A stretch of 64,000 nt of DNA, from positions 23,587 to 87,586 of the forward strand of contig JAFPUC010000005.1 of NCBI GenBank assembly GCA_017413255.1, in the 5' to 3' direction. The DNA comes from Aeriscardovia sp. (lineage in GTDB: Bacteria > Actinomycetota > Actinomycetes > Actinomycetales > Bifidobacteriaceae). The translations under genes and the position numbers were made by a program. Shown here one piece after another: positions 48,339 to 57,384 of this stretch (positions within the stretch are counted from its first letter, which is position 1; the number at the start of each line of letters is the position of its first letter). Below the pieces are notes generated by a model. That model saw only the letters and a program-made list of their open reading frames with translations. It did no database searches and was not told the DNA's origin.

Positions 48339-49229
48339 TTACCTGTTTTTCCTTCTCTTTTTGTTTTTCAAAAGTTCCGCCACTACTCCCACAGTTAAGA
48401 GAATTGCAGCCCCCAAGGCCGCAGCGTCAACATCCGAACCGGTAGAGGAAAGGTGGGGCGTTGGCGTTTTGCTCTATCAGCTCGGCTTCGCCAATCAGGC
48501 TGGAAGAATTTGAAGAGCTTCCCGCTGCGTCGAGGGCGCTTTTAGCATCGGAGGAAAAAGTGGCGAGGGCGGAAGAAAGTGTGAGGTTGTTTGCGCTGTT
48601 TGCCATTCCGTATACGCTTTGCGAGGCCAAGACGGCCTTGCTTACTGCCGCCTCTATGGCAGGAAGCTCGGAATTGTTAAATCATCCGCCGCATTTTTAA
48701 GCTGCGCCTCATACTGGGAGGAAGCGTCGTTTATTATGCCCTGGAGCTGGCCGACAAGGCTTTGCAATTTGTCATGGGTTTTTGCAGCCCCTTCGAGCTG
48801 GGAAGTGGAGAGGTTGAGGACGCCAGCGCCTCCTCCACTTGCTTTAACCCGCTTTGGATAGACTGCAGCTTTGAGGCGCTGGGCGGCCCTTGCAGCACGC
48901 CTTCCAAATTATTTGTCAGGCTCAACAGGCTTTTAGTCAGCTCCTGCCGCTTTCCCTGTGTCTGGTAGGAGGCGGCATCCAGAGAAGAGGGGGGGAGCTG
49001 TCTGGGAGATCGAATTCAGCACGCCCTTCGCTTTTTATAGCCCGGAAATTTTCAAGGCGGCCGGGACCAGGCTTGAAGTATCTCGGTTTCCAGTACGCGC
49101 GGGCAGCGTGCTTGCAAAGGAGGCGGGCACCATGGAGAGCATGGTTCCCAGCATCGCCCTTCCCGCAACTACCGCTATGCTGAATTTTCTGTCTGCCTTA
49201 CCGGCTTTAGCAGAACGTTCCCTTAACAC
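48339..49229 (-). pseudogene. Decayed paralogue of the surface protein
   Basis: The minus strand holds, in broken frames, the same succession as the 45-47.7 kb gene: a signal peptide (49229 downward, 'IAVVAG', 'GTMLSMVPASFASTLP'); a middle piece ('NNLEGVLQGPPSASKLQSIQ'); 'YGMANSANNLTLSSALATF'; and then, after 'QNANAP', a jump in another frame to the sorting signal ('HLSSTGSD', hydrophobic helix, KNKKRRKNR, TAA at 48339-48341). At least three frameshifts and a large internal deletion are present. The ancestral start appears changed to GTG. Confidence 0.8.
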
Positions 49230-49805
49230 TTGTTTTTCCTTTCGTAGGGAAACTTTAGAAAAAATACATTCCCGCAGATGAACAAATCGACCGGGATTAG
49301 TTTTGCTTGCAGCTTATGGGGAGCCCGGAAGGGCGCCTTTGGCTTTCTTTTGGCCCTGCAAGAGGACTTGTGAAGGGCTTTTAAGTCTCTGGGCTCGCGC
49401 GGGTTTTGGAAATATTTGTTGAATTTAAAAAAGCGGAAGGAAAATGACGGGCTGGAATTTATAAGCTCCCCCTTCTTTTGGGTTTGGGTTAAACGCAAAA
49501 ACCTGTCTTTGGCTGGCGCAGTCTTCACGGCTCCATTTCCTGTGCGCAAGATCTCTCGGAAGGGAATGCCAGAATTTTGGAGGCGCCTGCTTAAACCCCT
49601 TCTTGAAATCCCTCCTTTTCCCGAAGCTTTTTCTTCTCAGTAAGTAGGCATCGCCACGGTTAAGAGCTGGCAATTTCCCACTTTTTCCCACTTTTCGTTC
49701 CGACCTGTCAAAAGGGGAAGGGGTTTGAAATTCTCAGGGGGCGCAGGCGGGACGGCAAAATTGGATCCGCCACAGGAGAGCTTATAGGCCGCAAGGAACC
49801 CGAGG
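49230..49805. other. Intergenic stretch without recognisable gene
   Basis: About 575 bases between the decayed surface gene and the end of hsdR. Frames present on both strands have irregular composition and no ribosome binding sites. I see no RNA gene, terminator or repeat. Confidence 0.4.
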
Positions 49806-52709
49806 TCATCCTAAGATTGCGTACTTTTCTGCCCACTTGCAAAGGGCATTTCTAGCTTCCTCTTTTTTCTTCGCCCTTTCTTCCCCGTCTTTCCCGAAGA
49901 AGGACAAGGGGGGAAGTATGTTGGCAAAGGCGCGGCCTACGAAGGGGTCGGGATTTTGAGTGCGGATCCATTCTTTGCAAAACTGCCGGGTTTTTTCAGG
50001 TTCAAGATGGGCGTCTTTTATGATGTGGTCCAAGGCCTTTTCCCGTTCTCTGTGCCGAAAATCCGGAAAATCTTCTTTCCCATCCGCCGTCCCGGGATCG
50101 CTGAGGTACTTTAAAATGACCTCCTTTTGAGGGCGCAGGGCGGGGCTCGAATTTATCGCCCTGTCCACATCATCCATGGTGCCACCCTTGGCGCACAGGT
50201 TCAGAATATAGTCGACGCCAATTTCCTTTTGGCCCAAAAGCTTGACTTCCCAAACCACTTCCGTGAGATCGGGATCCTCTTCCGGACAGGCCCTGAAGCG
50301 GTCGCGAAGATTGAGATAGGCGCCGTTGTAGGTTTGCCTGTCCCTCGGGGAAATGGGATCTTCTCCTTCAAATTCGGGGAAAGTGGAGAGGAGGTTGGAT
50401 CTTTTCAGTATTTCGTTCCAATCTTCCGCAAATTTTCTCTTCTCTCTTTCTCCTACAGGTTCCCCGCCAACGGGAAATTCGCGCTGAAAATCTTGTGCAA
50501 CCTGCCTGTAGCCTTTGTGTTTCCCGTCTTTATCCTCCCAGCCTTCCATAAGCTCTCTGTAGGAGCGGCCGAATATCAGGCCCTTGTCCGCCTTGGCGTC
50601 AGATCCGTATATGGCTAGGGATTCATCCAGCTTTTCCTCCAGATCCCTGAAAGAGACGATTATGCCCTTGTCCTTTGTGGAATCAAAGATCCGGTTTGTC
50701 CTTGAAAACGCCTGTAGGAGGTTGTGTTTTTCAAGGTTCTTGTCCACCCACAAAGTGCTTAGACGCTTGGAATCGAATCCCGTCAGAAACATATTCACCA
50801 CTATCAAAAGATCGAGTTCCCGCTCTTTCATCTTTTCTGAAACGTTTCTGTAGTATTCCTGGAAGCTTTGAGCGTTTTCCATGGAACAATTGCAGCCAAA
50901 CTCTCGGTTATACTCTGCGATCGCCTCCTTTAAGAAGATTTTGTTTTCCATTCTCTCGGCGCCCGGATCCATTTCATCTTCCTCTCCTCCCTGGGAAGAA
51001 TAGACTATGGCCGTCTTAAAGTCTCTAAGTCCTTCTTTCTCTAAGCCCTTGAAGGCCCTCCAGTATTCTTTTGCGGCTTCGATGCTTTCTGCGGCCAAGA
51101 TGGAGTTGTAGCGTCCTTCATGCGTGTAAAAGTTGAAGTTTCGGGCGATGTATTCTGCATTCGCCCGTATCTGCAAATTTTCCGGAGACCTGAAAGTTTT
51201 GTCGCTGCATCCTACAAGCGAATACTGAAAAGGGAGCACTGTTTCGTCGTTGATTGCGTGCACTATCGTGTACTCGTGCAGGGGATCTCCGAAGATATTG
51301 GGGGTGGTAGCCTCGATTTCCCTGCCTTCGCTGGAGGTTTTTTTGTCGGACTCGAAAATAGGGGTTCCGGTAAATCCGAAAAGCAGATACTTTTTAAAGT
51401 TATTCACGATGTTGGAATGCATTATGCCGGCCTGGGATCTGTGGCACTCGTCGAATATGAATACGCAGTTGAGGCTCCGGACTTTTTCAGAGAGTTTCTT
51501 CCTCCGGCATAAGGCGTTTAGCTTCTGAATGGTGGTGACAATAAGTTTTATGTCATCATTTTCAAGCTGCTCTTCCAGATTCCTTGAGTTATTGGTAAAG
51601 TCCGCGCATCCCTCGCTGTACTTGTTGTATTCTTCTATGGTTTGGTAATCGAGGTCTTGCCTGTCGACTACGACAAGCACCTTGTTTACCCCCTTCATTT
51701 TGGAAGCCAACGTTGCAGCCTTGAAAGAAGTCAGGGTTTTGCCTGAGCCTGTGGTGTGCCAGACGTATCCCCCCTGCCTTTCAGTCCCGAATTTGCCGTT
51801 AAGATGCGCCTGGTTTATTTTTTCCAGCACTTTTTCCGTCGCGGCTATCTGGTACGGGCGCATCACAAGAAGGCGCCTTTCCCCTTCTTCATTTTTTGCC
51901 GTAAACACGCAGTAGCGGGTCAGAATGCTTAGGAGGGTGCGTTTGTTGAAGAAGGCCTGTGAAAAATCGTTCAAATCCCTTATCGGGCTGTTTTTCTGAT
52001 CCGTCCATCTGCAAGCGAACTTGAAGTTGTCCTCGTCGGCTTTGCGGTTTTTCTCTACGGTGTTGGAGTAGTACCTGGTGTCTCCTCCGTTGCTTATCAC
52101 AAAGATTTGGATAAAGTTGAAAAGGCCCATCCCGTCTGAAAAGGAAGTCGCCTTGTAACGGTCTATCTGGTTGAAAGCGTCTTGGAGGGGCCGGTCCCTT
52201 CTTTTCAGCTCGCAGTGTACGAGGGGGAGGCCGTTTATAAGGATTGTTACGTCATACCTGTTTTTCTGCCTTCCGTTATCCGCCTCGTCTATGAACTGCT
52301 CGATTACCTGGCAGGAATTGCGGGAGAGGTTGTCCTTGTCAATGAGCTTTATATTGTGAAGTTCTCCCTTTTCGTCTGTGAAATCCAGGGTGCTGTTTTC
52401 CTGGATAATCCAAGTGGCCTTTTGCCTGTCTAAGTCCGACAGCTTTTCATTGCAGAATCCGTTCCAGTCGGCGTCCGAAAAACGGTATCCGTTCAAATTT
52501 TCGATCTGCTCCCTTAAGTTGGCTTCCAGGCCCTTCTCGAGATGAAAGCCTTTGTACTCGTAGCCAAGATCGCGAAGGGAATTTATAAGTTCTTTTTCAA
52601 GATCCCCTTCTGACTGGTATTTGCGGCTTTTGGGGGATTTTTTAAGCTCGTCTTTATTTGCCAGGACGGTGGAAAACTCCCCCCGGCTTACAACGTTGAA
52701 AGTTCCCAT
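49806..52709 (-). CDS. hsdR: Type I restriction enzyme, R subunit
   Basis: The motor and nuclease subunit of a type I system, 967 residues. The PD-(D/E)xK nuclease site is D153 with E167-x-K169 ('RYDVTILI...HCELK'). The SF2 translocase has Walker A 'TTGSGKT' ending at 325, 'DECH' at 420-423, 'FGFTGTPIF' and 'VNMFLTGFDSKRL'. It starts directly after the hsdS stop, so hsdM-hsdS-hsdR are one operon. The sequence appears intact. Confidence 0.95.
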   Translation of the reverse strand: MGTFNVVSRGEFSTVLANKDELKKSPKSRKYQSEGDLEKELINSLRDLGYEYKGFHLEKGLEANLREQIENLNGYRFSDADWNGFCNEKLSDLDRQKATWIIQENSTLDFTDEKGELHNIKLIDKDNLSRNSCQVIEQFIDEADNGRQKNRYDVTILINGLPLVHCELKRRDRPLQDAFNQIDRYKATSFSDGMGLFNFIQIFVISNGGDTRYYSNTVEKNRKADEDNFKFACRWTDQKNSPIRDLNDFSQAFFNKRTLLSILTRYCVFTAKNEEGERRLLVMRPYQIAATEKVLEKINQAHLNGKFGTERQGGYVWHTTGSGKTLTSFKAATLASKMKGVNKVLVVVDRQDLDYQTIEEYNKYSEGCADFTNNSRNLEEQLENDDIKLIVTTIQKLNALCRRKKLSEKVRSLNCVFIFDECHRSQAGIMHSNIVNNFKKYLLFGFTGTPIFESDKKTSSEGREIEATTPNIFGDPLHEYTIVHAINDETVLPFQYSLVGCSDKTFRSPENLQIRANAEYIARNFNFYTHEGRYNSILAAESIEAAKEYWRAFKGLEKEGLRDFKTAIVYSSQGGEEDEMDPGAERMENKIFLKEAIAEYNREFGCNCSMENAQSFQEYYRNVSEKMKERELDLLIVVNMFLTGFDSKRLSTLWVDKNLEKHNLLQAFSRTNRIFDSTKDKGIIVSFRDLEEKLDESLAIYGSDAKADKGLIFGRSYRELMEGWEDKDGKHKGYRQVAQDFQREFPVGGEPVGEREKRKFAEDWNEILKRSNLLSTFPEFEGEDPISPRDRQTYNGAYLNLRDRFRACPEEDPDLTEVVWEVKLLGQKEIGVDYILNLCAKGGTMDDVDRAINSSPALRPQKEVILKYLSDPGTADGKEDFPDFRHREREKALDHIIKDAHLEPEKTRQFCKEWIRTQNPDPFVGRAFANILPPLSFFGKDGEERAKKKEEARNALCKWAEKYAILG

Positions 52710-53885
52710 TTATTTTTCCTCCTCGCCGTAAATTGCCTTGAACATCGCGTCCCTGTACCAGTCCATTTGTTTTCGCCTCAGAGAAATTTCAGCGGGAATC
52801 CCTACCTTCATGGAGGATGTGAGGGAGGTGAACCTGTCTAAGACGTCTGCGATCTTTTCCTGAACCTCGAGAGGGGGTAGGGGGATCTCCAATGAAAGAA
52901 CGCAAGAAGCGTGAAGATGGGTTATGGCAGCGCCTTGTCCTTGAGATTGAAGCAAGTACTGTTTTTCTTTTAGGAAGTAGTAAAGGTATTTTTCATTCAA
53001 CTTTTTCAAATTGCACTCGCTTATTACAAAGCATCCGCTGCCTGCCCAAAAAGGCGAAGATTGCCAGTTTACAAATCCGGACGCCCCGCCTTCGGCAATT
53101 GTGATTTTACCTTTGTCGAAGTTGTATTCGTTCCAAAACCCAGAGGGTTTCATCCCTCCGTTAACAACAGGGAAGGGAGTTTCTTCGGTTTGGACTTTTG
53201 AACAAAGCTCCCTGTTGAGCTGCTTTCCTTTTGTGATCGCGACAAGATCTTTGAGGGGGACTTCTGGGGCTCCGTTTTTTAATAAGTTTTTCCTGTAAAA
53301 ACCGTATTGCTTGTTTCTGTTCTCCAGCTCGGACTCCAGCTCGGACTCCAGCTCGGCGAAAGCGTCTAAGACGTCTGCGATCTTTTCCTGAACCTCGAGA
53401 GGGGGTAGAGGGATCTCCACATCTCTCAGCATGTCGGTTGAAATAGACGGAAAAGTGCTAGCTGCGATATGTTTTTTGCACCATTCGTCTACCGAGAAGA
53501 AGCAGTAAAAAGCGTACATAGGCAGAAGGCGTGTGGCGTACTGCGGTTTAGCGCTAAAGGCGGTAAACCGCTGGTTGCATAAAAAGTCTGTAGTTATTAG
53601 AGCGTGCTCCCCAATGGTGGCAGTTGTAGCCAGAATGATGGAATCTTTAGGAAAAAGGCTCCCCCGGACGCCTTCGCAAGTAATATGCGCTATGGAATCG
53701 GACAAAATCCTCCCGTTTGCCCTTAGATCCTTCATTGTGAACCATGGAAGATTGCCGTTTTTCCAAAAAGCCTCGTTTTTAGTGCTCGGGGTGTATCCAT
53801 TCCTGAGGTTGAAGACCTCTCCAAGCTTTTTATGCTCAACTCCATTAGGGCAGTATTCTTTCAGCAAATCTTTAAACGTGCTCAT
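52710..53885 (-). CDS. hsdS: Type I restriction enzyme, specificity subunit
   Basis: The DNA-recognition subunit of 391 residues, with two target recognition domains (about 1-160 and 205-345), each followed by a conserved helical region beginning 'IPLPPLEVQEKIADVLD'. The two helical regions share a 55-base stretch with one mismatch. The first helix includes 'ELESELESELE', a 12-base unit in three copies, in the position where EcoR124-type enzymes carry variable TAEL repeats. The start overlaps the hsdM stop (TGATG). Confidence 0.94.
   Translation of the reverse strand: MSTFKDLLKEYCPNGVEHKKLGEVFNLRNGYTPSTKNEAFWKNGNLPWFTMKDLRANGRILSDSIAHITCEGVRGSLFPKDSIILATTATIGEHALITTDFLCNQRFTAFSAKPQYATRLLPMYAFYCFFSVDEWCKKHIAASTFPSISTDMLRDVEIPLPPLEVQEKIADVLDAFAELESELESELENRNKQYGFYRKNLLKNGAPEVPLKDLVAITKGKQLNRELCSKVQTEETPFPVVNGGMKPSGFWNEYNFDKGKITIAEGGASGFVNWQSSPFWAGSGCFVISECNLKKLNEKYLYYFLKEKQYLLQSQGQGAAITHLHASCVLSLEIPLPPLEVQEKIADVLDRFTSLTSSMKVGIPAEISLRRKQMDWYRDAMFKAIYGEEEK
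52836..53418 (-). repeat. 55-bp direct repeats flanking the second HsdS recognition domain
   Basis: Copies at 52836-52890 and 53364-53418 are identical except for one base (45 bases fully identical). They encode the conserved 'EIPLPPLEVQEKIADVLD' element after each recognition domain and would allow loss or exchange of the intervening domain by recombination. Confidence 0.85.
53322..53356 (-). repeat. 12-bp tandem repeat (about 3 copies) in the HsdS spacer
   Basis: CTCCAGCTCGGA is repeated at 53322-53333, 53334-53345 and 53346-53356 (last base differs). On the coding strand it gives E-L-E-S units in the helix separating the two recognition domains. Gain or loss of a unit keeps the frame but changes the spacing. 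Confidence 0.9.
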
Positions 53886-55482
53886 CAGAACCCAAGCCCC
53901 TCAATCAACTCGTTTAGATCTTTTCGGGCGGCTTCTTCCTTTGACACGGTTCGCGCAATTTTTGCGTTGAGTTCCTTTATGTTTACAGCTTCCTCGTTAT
54001 CTTCCTTTTGCACATAGAAATTGACCGCAAGGCTCCAATCGTGGGAAGCGACCTCCTCCATAGAAGCCAGATAGGATTTTCCGGGTTCGGTTTCCCTCTT
54101 TTGCAGGGAGGCGAGGATACGGCCTATGTGCGCATCGGTAAGTTTGTTTTTATTTCCCTCATGCTCAAATTCGTTTGAAGCATCCAGGAAGAGGATGGCG
54201 TCATCCTTTTTGTTTTTGCGCAGCACCAGAACGCAGGTGGAAATTGAAGTTCCAAAGAATAGGTTGTCGGGAAGGGCTATGACGGCATCTACATAATTGC
54301 TTTTTGACATCCACTTCCTAATCTGCCCCTCTGCGCCGGACCTGTAGAAAATCCCGGGGAAGCAGACTATGGCAGCGCACCCGTTTTCCTGCAGGCAGTA
54401 GAGTGCGTGCTCCGCAAAAGCCCAATCCGCCTTTCCTTTGGGGGCAAGCTTTCCGGCCTTGCTGAACCTGGGATCATTTATCAGGGTGGGATCTGCATCG
54501 CCTTTCCACTTGATGGAATAGGGGGGATTTGAGACTATGCACTCGAACCTGTCGCCCACTGAATCGGGAGCAGAAGGAAGAAAAGCGGGCTTCAACAGGG
54601 TGTCTTCGCAGACGATGTCGAATTTTTCAAAGGGAATGCCGTGCAGAATCATATTCATGCGGGACAAGTTGTAAACTGTGAGGTTTACATCCTGCCCGTA
54701 AAAGTGGTCCACGTTCCCTTTGCCGAGTATCTTGGCAAACTTCAGCAGTAGCCCCCCGCTTCCGCAGGTAGGATCGTAGACTTTGCCTACAGCCTTTTTA
54801 TACCCGTCTTCGCACTCCGGATCTTGCAAAGATATTTTGGCCAGGAGTTTTCCCACCTCGGGAGGAGTGAAGAACTCGCCACCGCTTTTTCCGGCTCCGG
54901 ATGCGTACATGGTTATAAGGAACTCGTAGGCATCTCCGAAAGTATCCCTTGAAGATCCGGGGACGTCGGAAAGCTGAAAGCCTTCAATTCCTAATAGGAG
55001 CTTTTTTAGAGCATCGCATTTCTTTTCAAGGGTGCTTCCCAGTTTATTGCTGGAGACGTCGAAATCGTCGAAAAGCCCTCTGAAGGCCTTCTCGGAGGGG
55101 CGCCCCAGGGTAGAATCCGTTATCGCCTTGAAAATCTGTTTTAGTTTGAGGTTGAGGTCTTGGCAGTTTGTTTTAGCGCTTTCTGCGACATTGCAGAAAA
55201 GCTGGCTGGGGAGGATGCAAAAACCGTTTTCATCTATCAGCTCCTCCCTCACTTCTCCACTTACTGACGCGTCATCCAGATCCCTGTAATGAAAATCTTC
55301 ATTACCGGCATTACGCTCATTTAAATCTATTCTTTCTTCGAGATTCTCGGACAGGAAGCGATAGAATAAGGCCCCCAATACGTATTGCTTAAAGTCCCAT
55401 CCGTCTACAGTTCCCCTAAGAGCATCTGCGATTTTCCAGATGGAGGAATTGACTCTCTCTCTCTCTCTTGATGGCCTTCCAT
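53885..55482 (-). CDS. hsdM: Type I modification methyltransferase, start out of frame across (AG)8
   Basis: The adenine methyltransferase subunit. The continuous frame encodes 'IWKIADALRGTVDGWDFKQY', the standard HsdM N-terminus, then SAM motif 'DPTCGSGGLLL', catalytic 'SNPPY' and the C-terminal helices. This frame has no ATG or GTG; the first possible start is TTG 55378, inside the conserved helix. An ATG at 55482 with a strong AAAGGAG ribosome binding site is in another frame, and the shift lies across eight AG repeats. With seven or ten repeats the two join. In this sequence the gene is therefore in an OFF register. I give the full extent from the real start. Confidence 0.88.
55453..55468 (-). 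repeat. (AG)8 dinucleotide tract in the hsdM 5' coding region
   Basis: Eight AG units on the coding strand, starting 14 bases after the hsdM ATG. From ATG 55482 to the hsdM frame there are 104 bases to codon 55378, which is not a multiple of three; removing one unit gives 102 and restores the frame. Confidence 0.92.
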
Positions 55483-55531
55483 TCCACTCCTTTCAGATTT
55501 GGCTGGAATAAAGCAGTTTTCCCGACAAATT

Positions 55532-55537
55532 TATAAT
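55532..55537 (+). promoter_or_regulatory. Candidate -10 box for argS
   Basis: A perfect TATAAT 60 bases before the argS ATG, without a convincing -35. A short CTGCGG/CCGCAG hairpin lies between it and the ribosome binding site. Confidence 0.4.
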
Positions 55538-55596
55538 TGATGAATAGTACGAGCTGCGGACAAGGCCGCAGAAGTTTGTTAGGACGGGGAAGAAAT

Positions 55597-57348
55597 ATGA
55601 GTCCTGAGCTACTAGGGGAAAAAATACGCGAAATATGCCTGAAGCTTGCCTCAGAAGGAAAGCTAGGAGAGCTTGAAACGGCGGAGGTTCCTTCAGCGGA
55701 CAAGATCGCGGTAAAAAGGCCGAAAAATTCAGCTTTCGGCACTTGGGCGACGCCTATAGCAATGCAGTTGGCGTCCAAGGCCAAACTGCCGGCCCTTGAT
55801 GTGGCAGCCCTTATAGCCGAAAGGCTGAAAAGCATTAAGGGAATAGGGGATGCCCAGGTTGCGGGCAAGGGATTTGTAAACATCACCCTCACCCCTGAGA
55901 GCGCCAACCGGGTGGTGGAAGAGATCCTTGACGAGAAGGGGAAGTTCGGAAGAAACGATCACCTCAAAGGCATCACCATAAACCTTGAGTACGTCTCGGC
56001 GAATCCGACCGGGCCGATACATATAGGGGGAGCCCGCTGGGCCGCTATAGGCGATTCCCTTTCCAGAATTTTGACGGCCAATGGTGCAAAGGTCGTAAGG
56101 GAGTATTACTTCAACGATCACGGAAAGCAGATAGACAGGTTTGCAAGGTCCCTTATGGCCTGGGCAAATGGAGAACCCACCCCTGAAGACGGCTACAAGG
56201 GAGCTTATATTGGAGAAATCGCTTCCCAGGTCATAGAACAGGCCAAGGAGGAGGGGGTGGACATTCTTTCCCTTCCTAATGTTGAAGGCGAAGGCGGCCA
56301 GCTGGAGGAATTTAGGAAAAGGGCCGTCCCCATGATGTTTGACGAAATCAAGGACTCGCTTCACGATTTCGGATCTGATTTTGACGTTTGGTTCCACGAG
56401 CAGAGCCTTCATGACAGCGGCTCCACCCAGAGGGCAATAGACGTTTTGCGCCAGAAGGGCGACATTTACGAAAAGGATGGGGCCACCTGGTTTGCCTCCA
56501 CCAAGTACGGCGACGACAAAGACAGGGTGATTATAAAGTCTGACGGAAATCTGACTTATTTTGCTCCTGACGTCGCCTATTACTTTGACAAGCGCCACAG
56601 GGAAAAGGATCCCGCCGATGTGGCGATTTATATGCTTGGAGCCGACCACTCTGGCTATATAGGCAGGCTCATGTCGGTGTGCGCGGCTTACGGAGACGAG
56701 CCCCAGAAAGCCCTCCAAGTCCTTTTGGGTCAAATGGTAACCGTTTCTTCGGATGGAAAGCCCGTCAGAATGAGCAAGAGGGCCGGAACGGTAGTTACCT
56801 TGGAGGATCTGGTAGATGCCGTGGGCGTGGATGCGGCCCGCTATGCTCTAGAGAGAAGCAGCTATAATCAAAGCATAGATATAGACTTGGCCCTCCTCTC
56901 TTCCCACAGCAACGATAACCCCATCTACTATGTTCAGTACGCCCACGCCAGGTGCTGCAGCGTTGAAGGGATGGCGAAGGATATGGGCATGGACGGTTCA
57001 AAAGCCGATCTGTCCCTTTTGGACACCCCTCTCGATGAGAGGCTCGTATCCATGCTGGCTCTTTATCCTTCCGTAGTGCAGGCTGCAGGAGATTTAAGAG
57101 AGCCCCACCGCATAGCTCACTACCTAGAAGACCTTGCAGGCTGCTTCCACGCATGGTACGGCGTGGAAAGGGTAATCCCAGCACACCTCAGTGAAGAAGA
57201 AAAAGCAAAGGGCGGAAAAGAGCTGGAAATTGACAAGGCACCCAGCCCTGAGAGGGCCGATGCGAGACTTAAACTTACGGAGGCCGTAAAACAGGTAATA
57301 GAAAACGGTTTAGGACTTTTGGGGGTCAGCGCTCCAAAAGTGATGTAG
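55597..57348 (+). CDS. argS: Arginyl-tRNA synthetase
   Basis: A class I synthetase of 583 residues from ATG 55597 (GGGGAAGA upstream); an in-frame upstream extension is Arg/Gly-rich and unlike the family. The N-terminal tRNA-binding Add-1 domain is followed by the HIGH motif, here 'HIGG' at 142-145 in 'NPTGPIHIGGARWAA'. The KMSKS-equivalent is 'RMSKRAG' at 391-397, and the DALR anticodon-binding domain closes the protein. Divergent from hsdM. The RNase gene begins 36 bases later. Confidence 0.97.
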   Translation: MSPELLGEKIREICLKLASEGKLGELETAEVPSADKIAVKRPKNSAFGTWATPIAMQLASKAKLPALDVAALIAERLKSIKGIGDAQVAGKGFVNITLTPESANRVVEEILDEKGKFGRNDHLKGITINLEYVSANPTGPIHIGGARWAAIGDSLSRILTANGAKVVREYYFNDHGKQIDRFARSLMAWANGEPTPEDGYKGAYIGEIASQVIEQAKEEGVDILSLPNVEGEGGQLEEFRKRAVPMMFDEIKDSLHDFGSDFDVWFHEQSLHDSGSTQRAIDVLRQKGDIYEKDGATWFASTKYGDDKDRVIIKSDGNLTYFAPDVAYYFDKRHREKDPADVAIYMLGADHSGYIGRLMSVCAAYGDEPQKALQVLLGQMVTVSSDGKPVRMSKRAGTVVTLEDLVDAVGVDAARYALERSSYNQSIDIDLALLSSHSNDNPIYYVQYAHARCCSVEGMAKDMGMDGSKADLSLLDTPLDERLVSMLALYPSVVQAAGDLREPHRIAHYLEDLAGCFHAWYGVERVIPAHLSEEEKAKGGKELEIDKAPSPERADARLKLTEAVKQVIENGLGLLGVSAPKVM

Positions 57349-57384
57349 CCGCCCCTTTACGGGGAAACGTCATGGAAGGATAGA

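Noticed and set aside
53322..53418. CRISPR-like array in the hsdS region
   Set aside because: The repeats are coding, in frame and without spacers; they belong to HsdS. No CRISPR array or cas gene is seen anywhere in the window.
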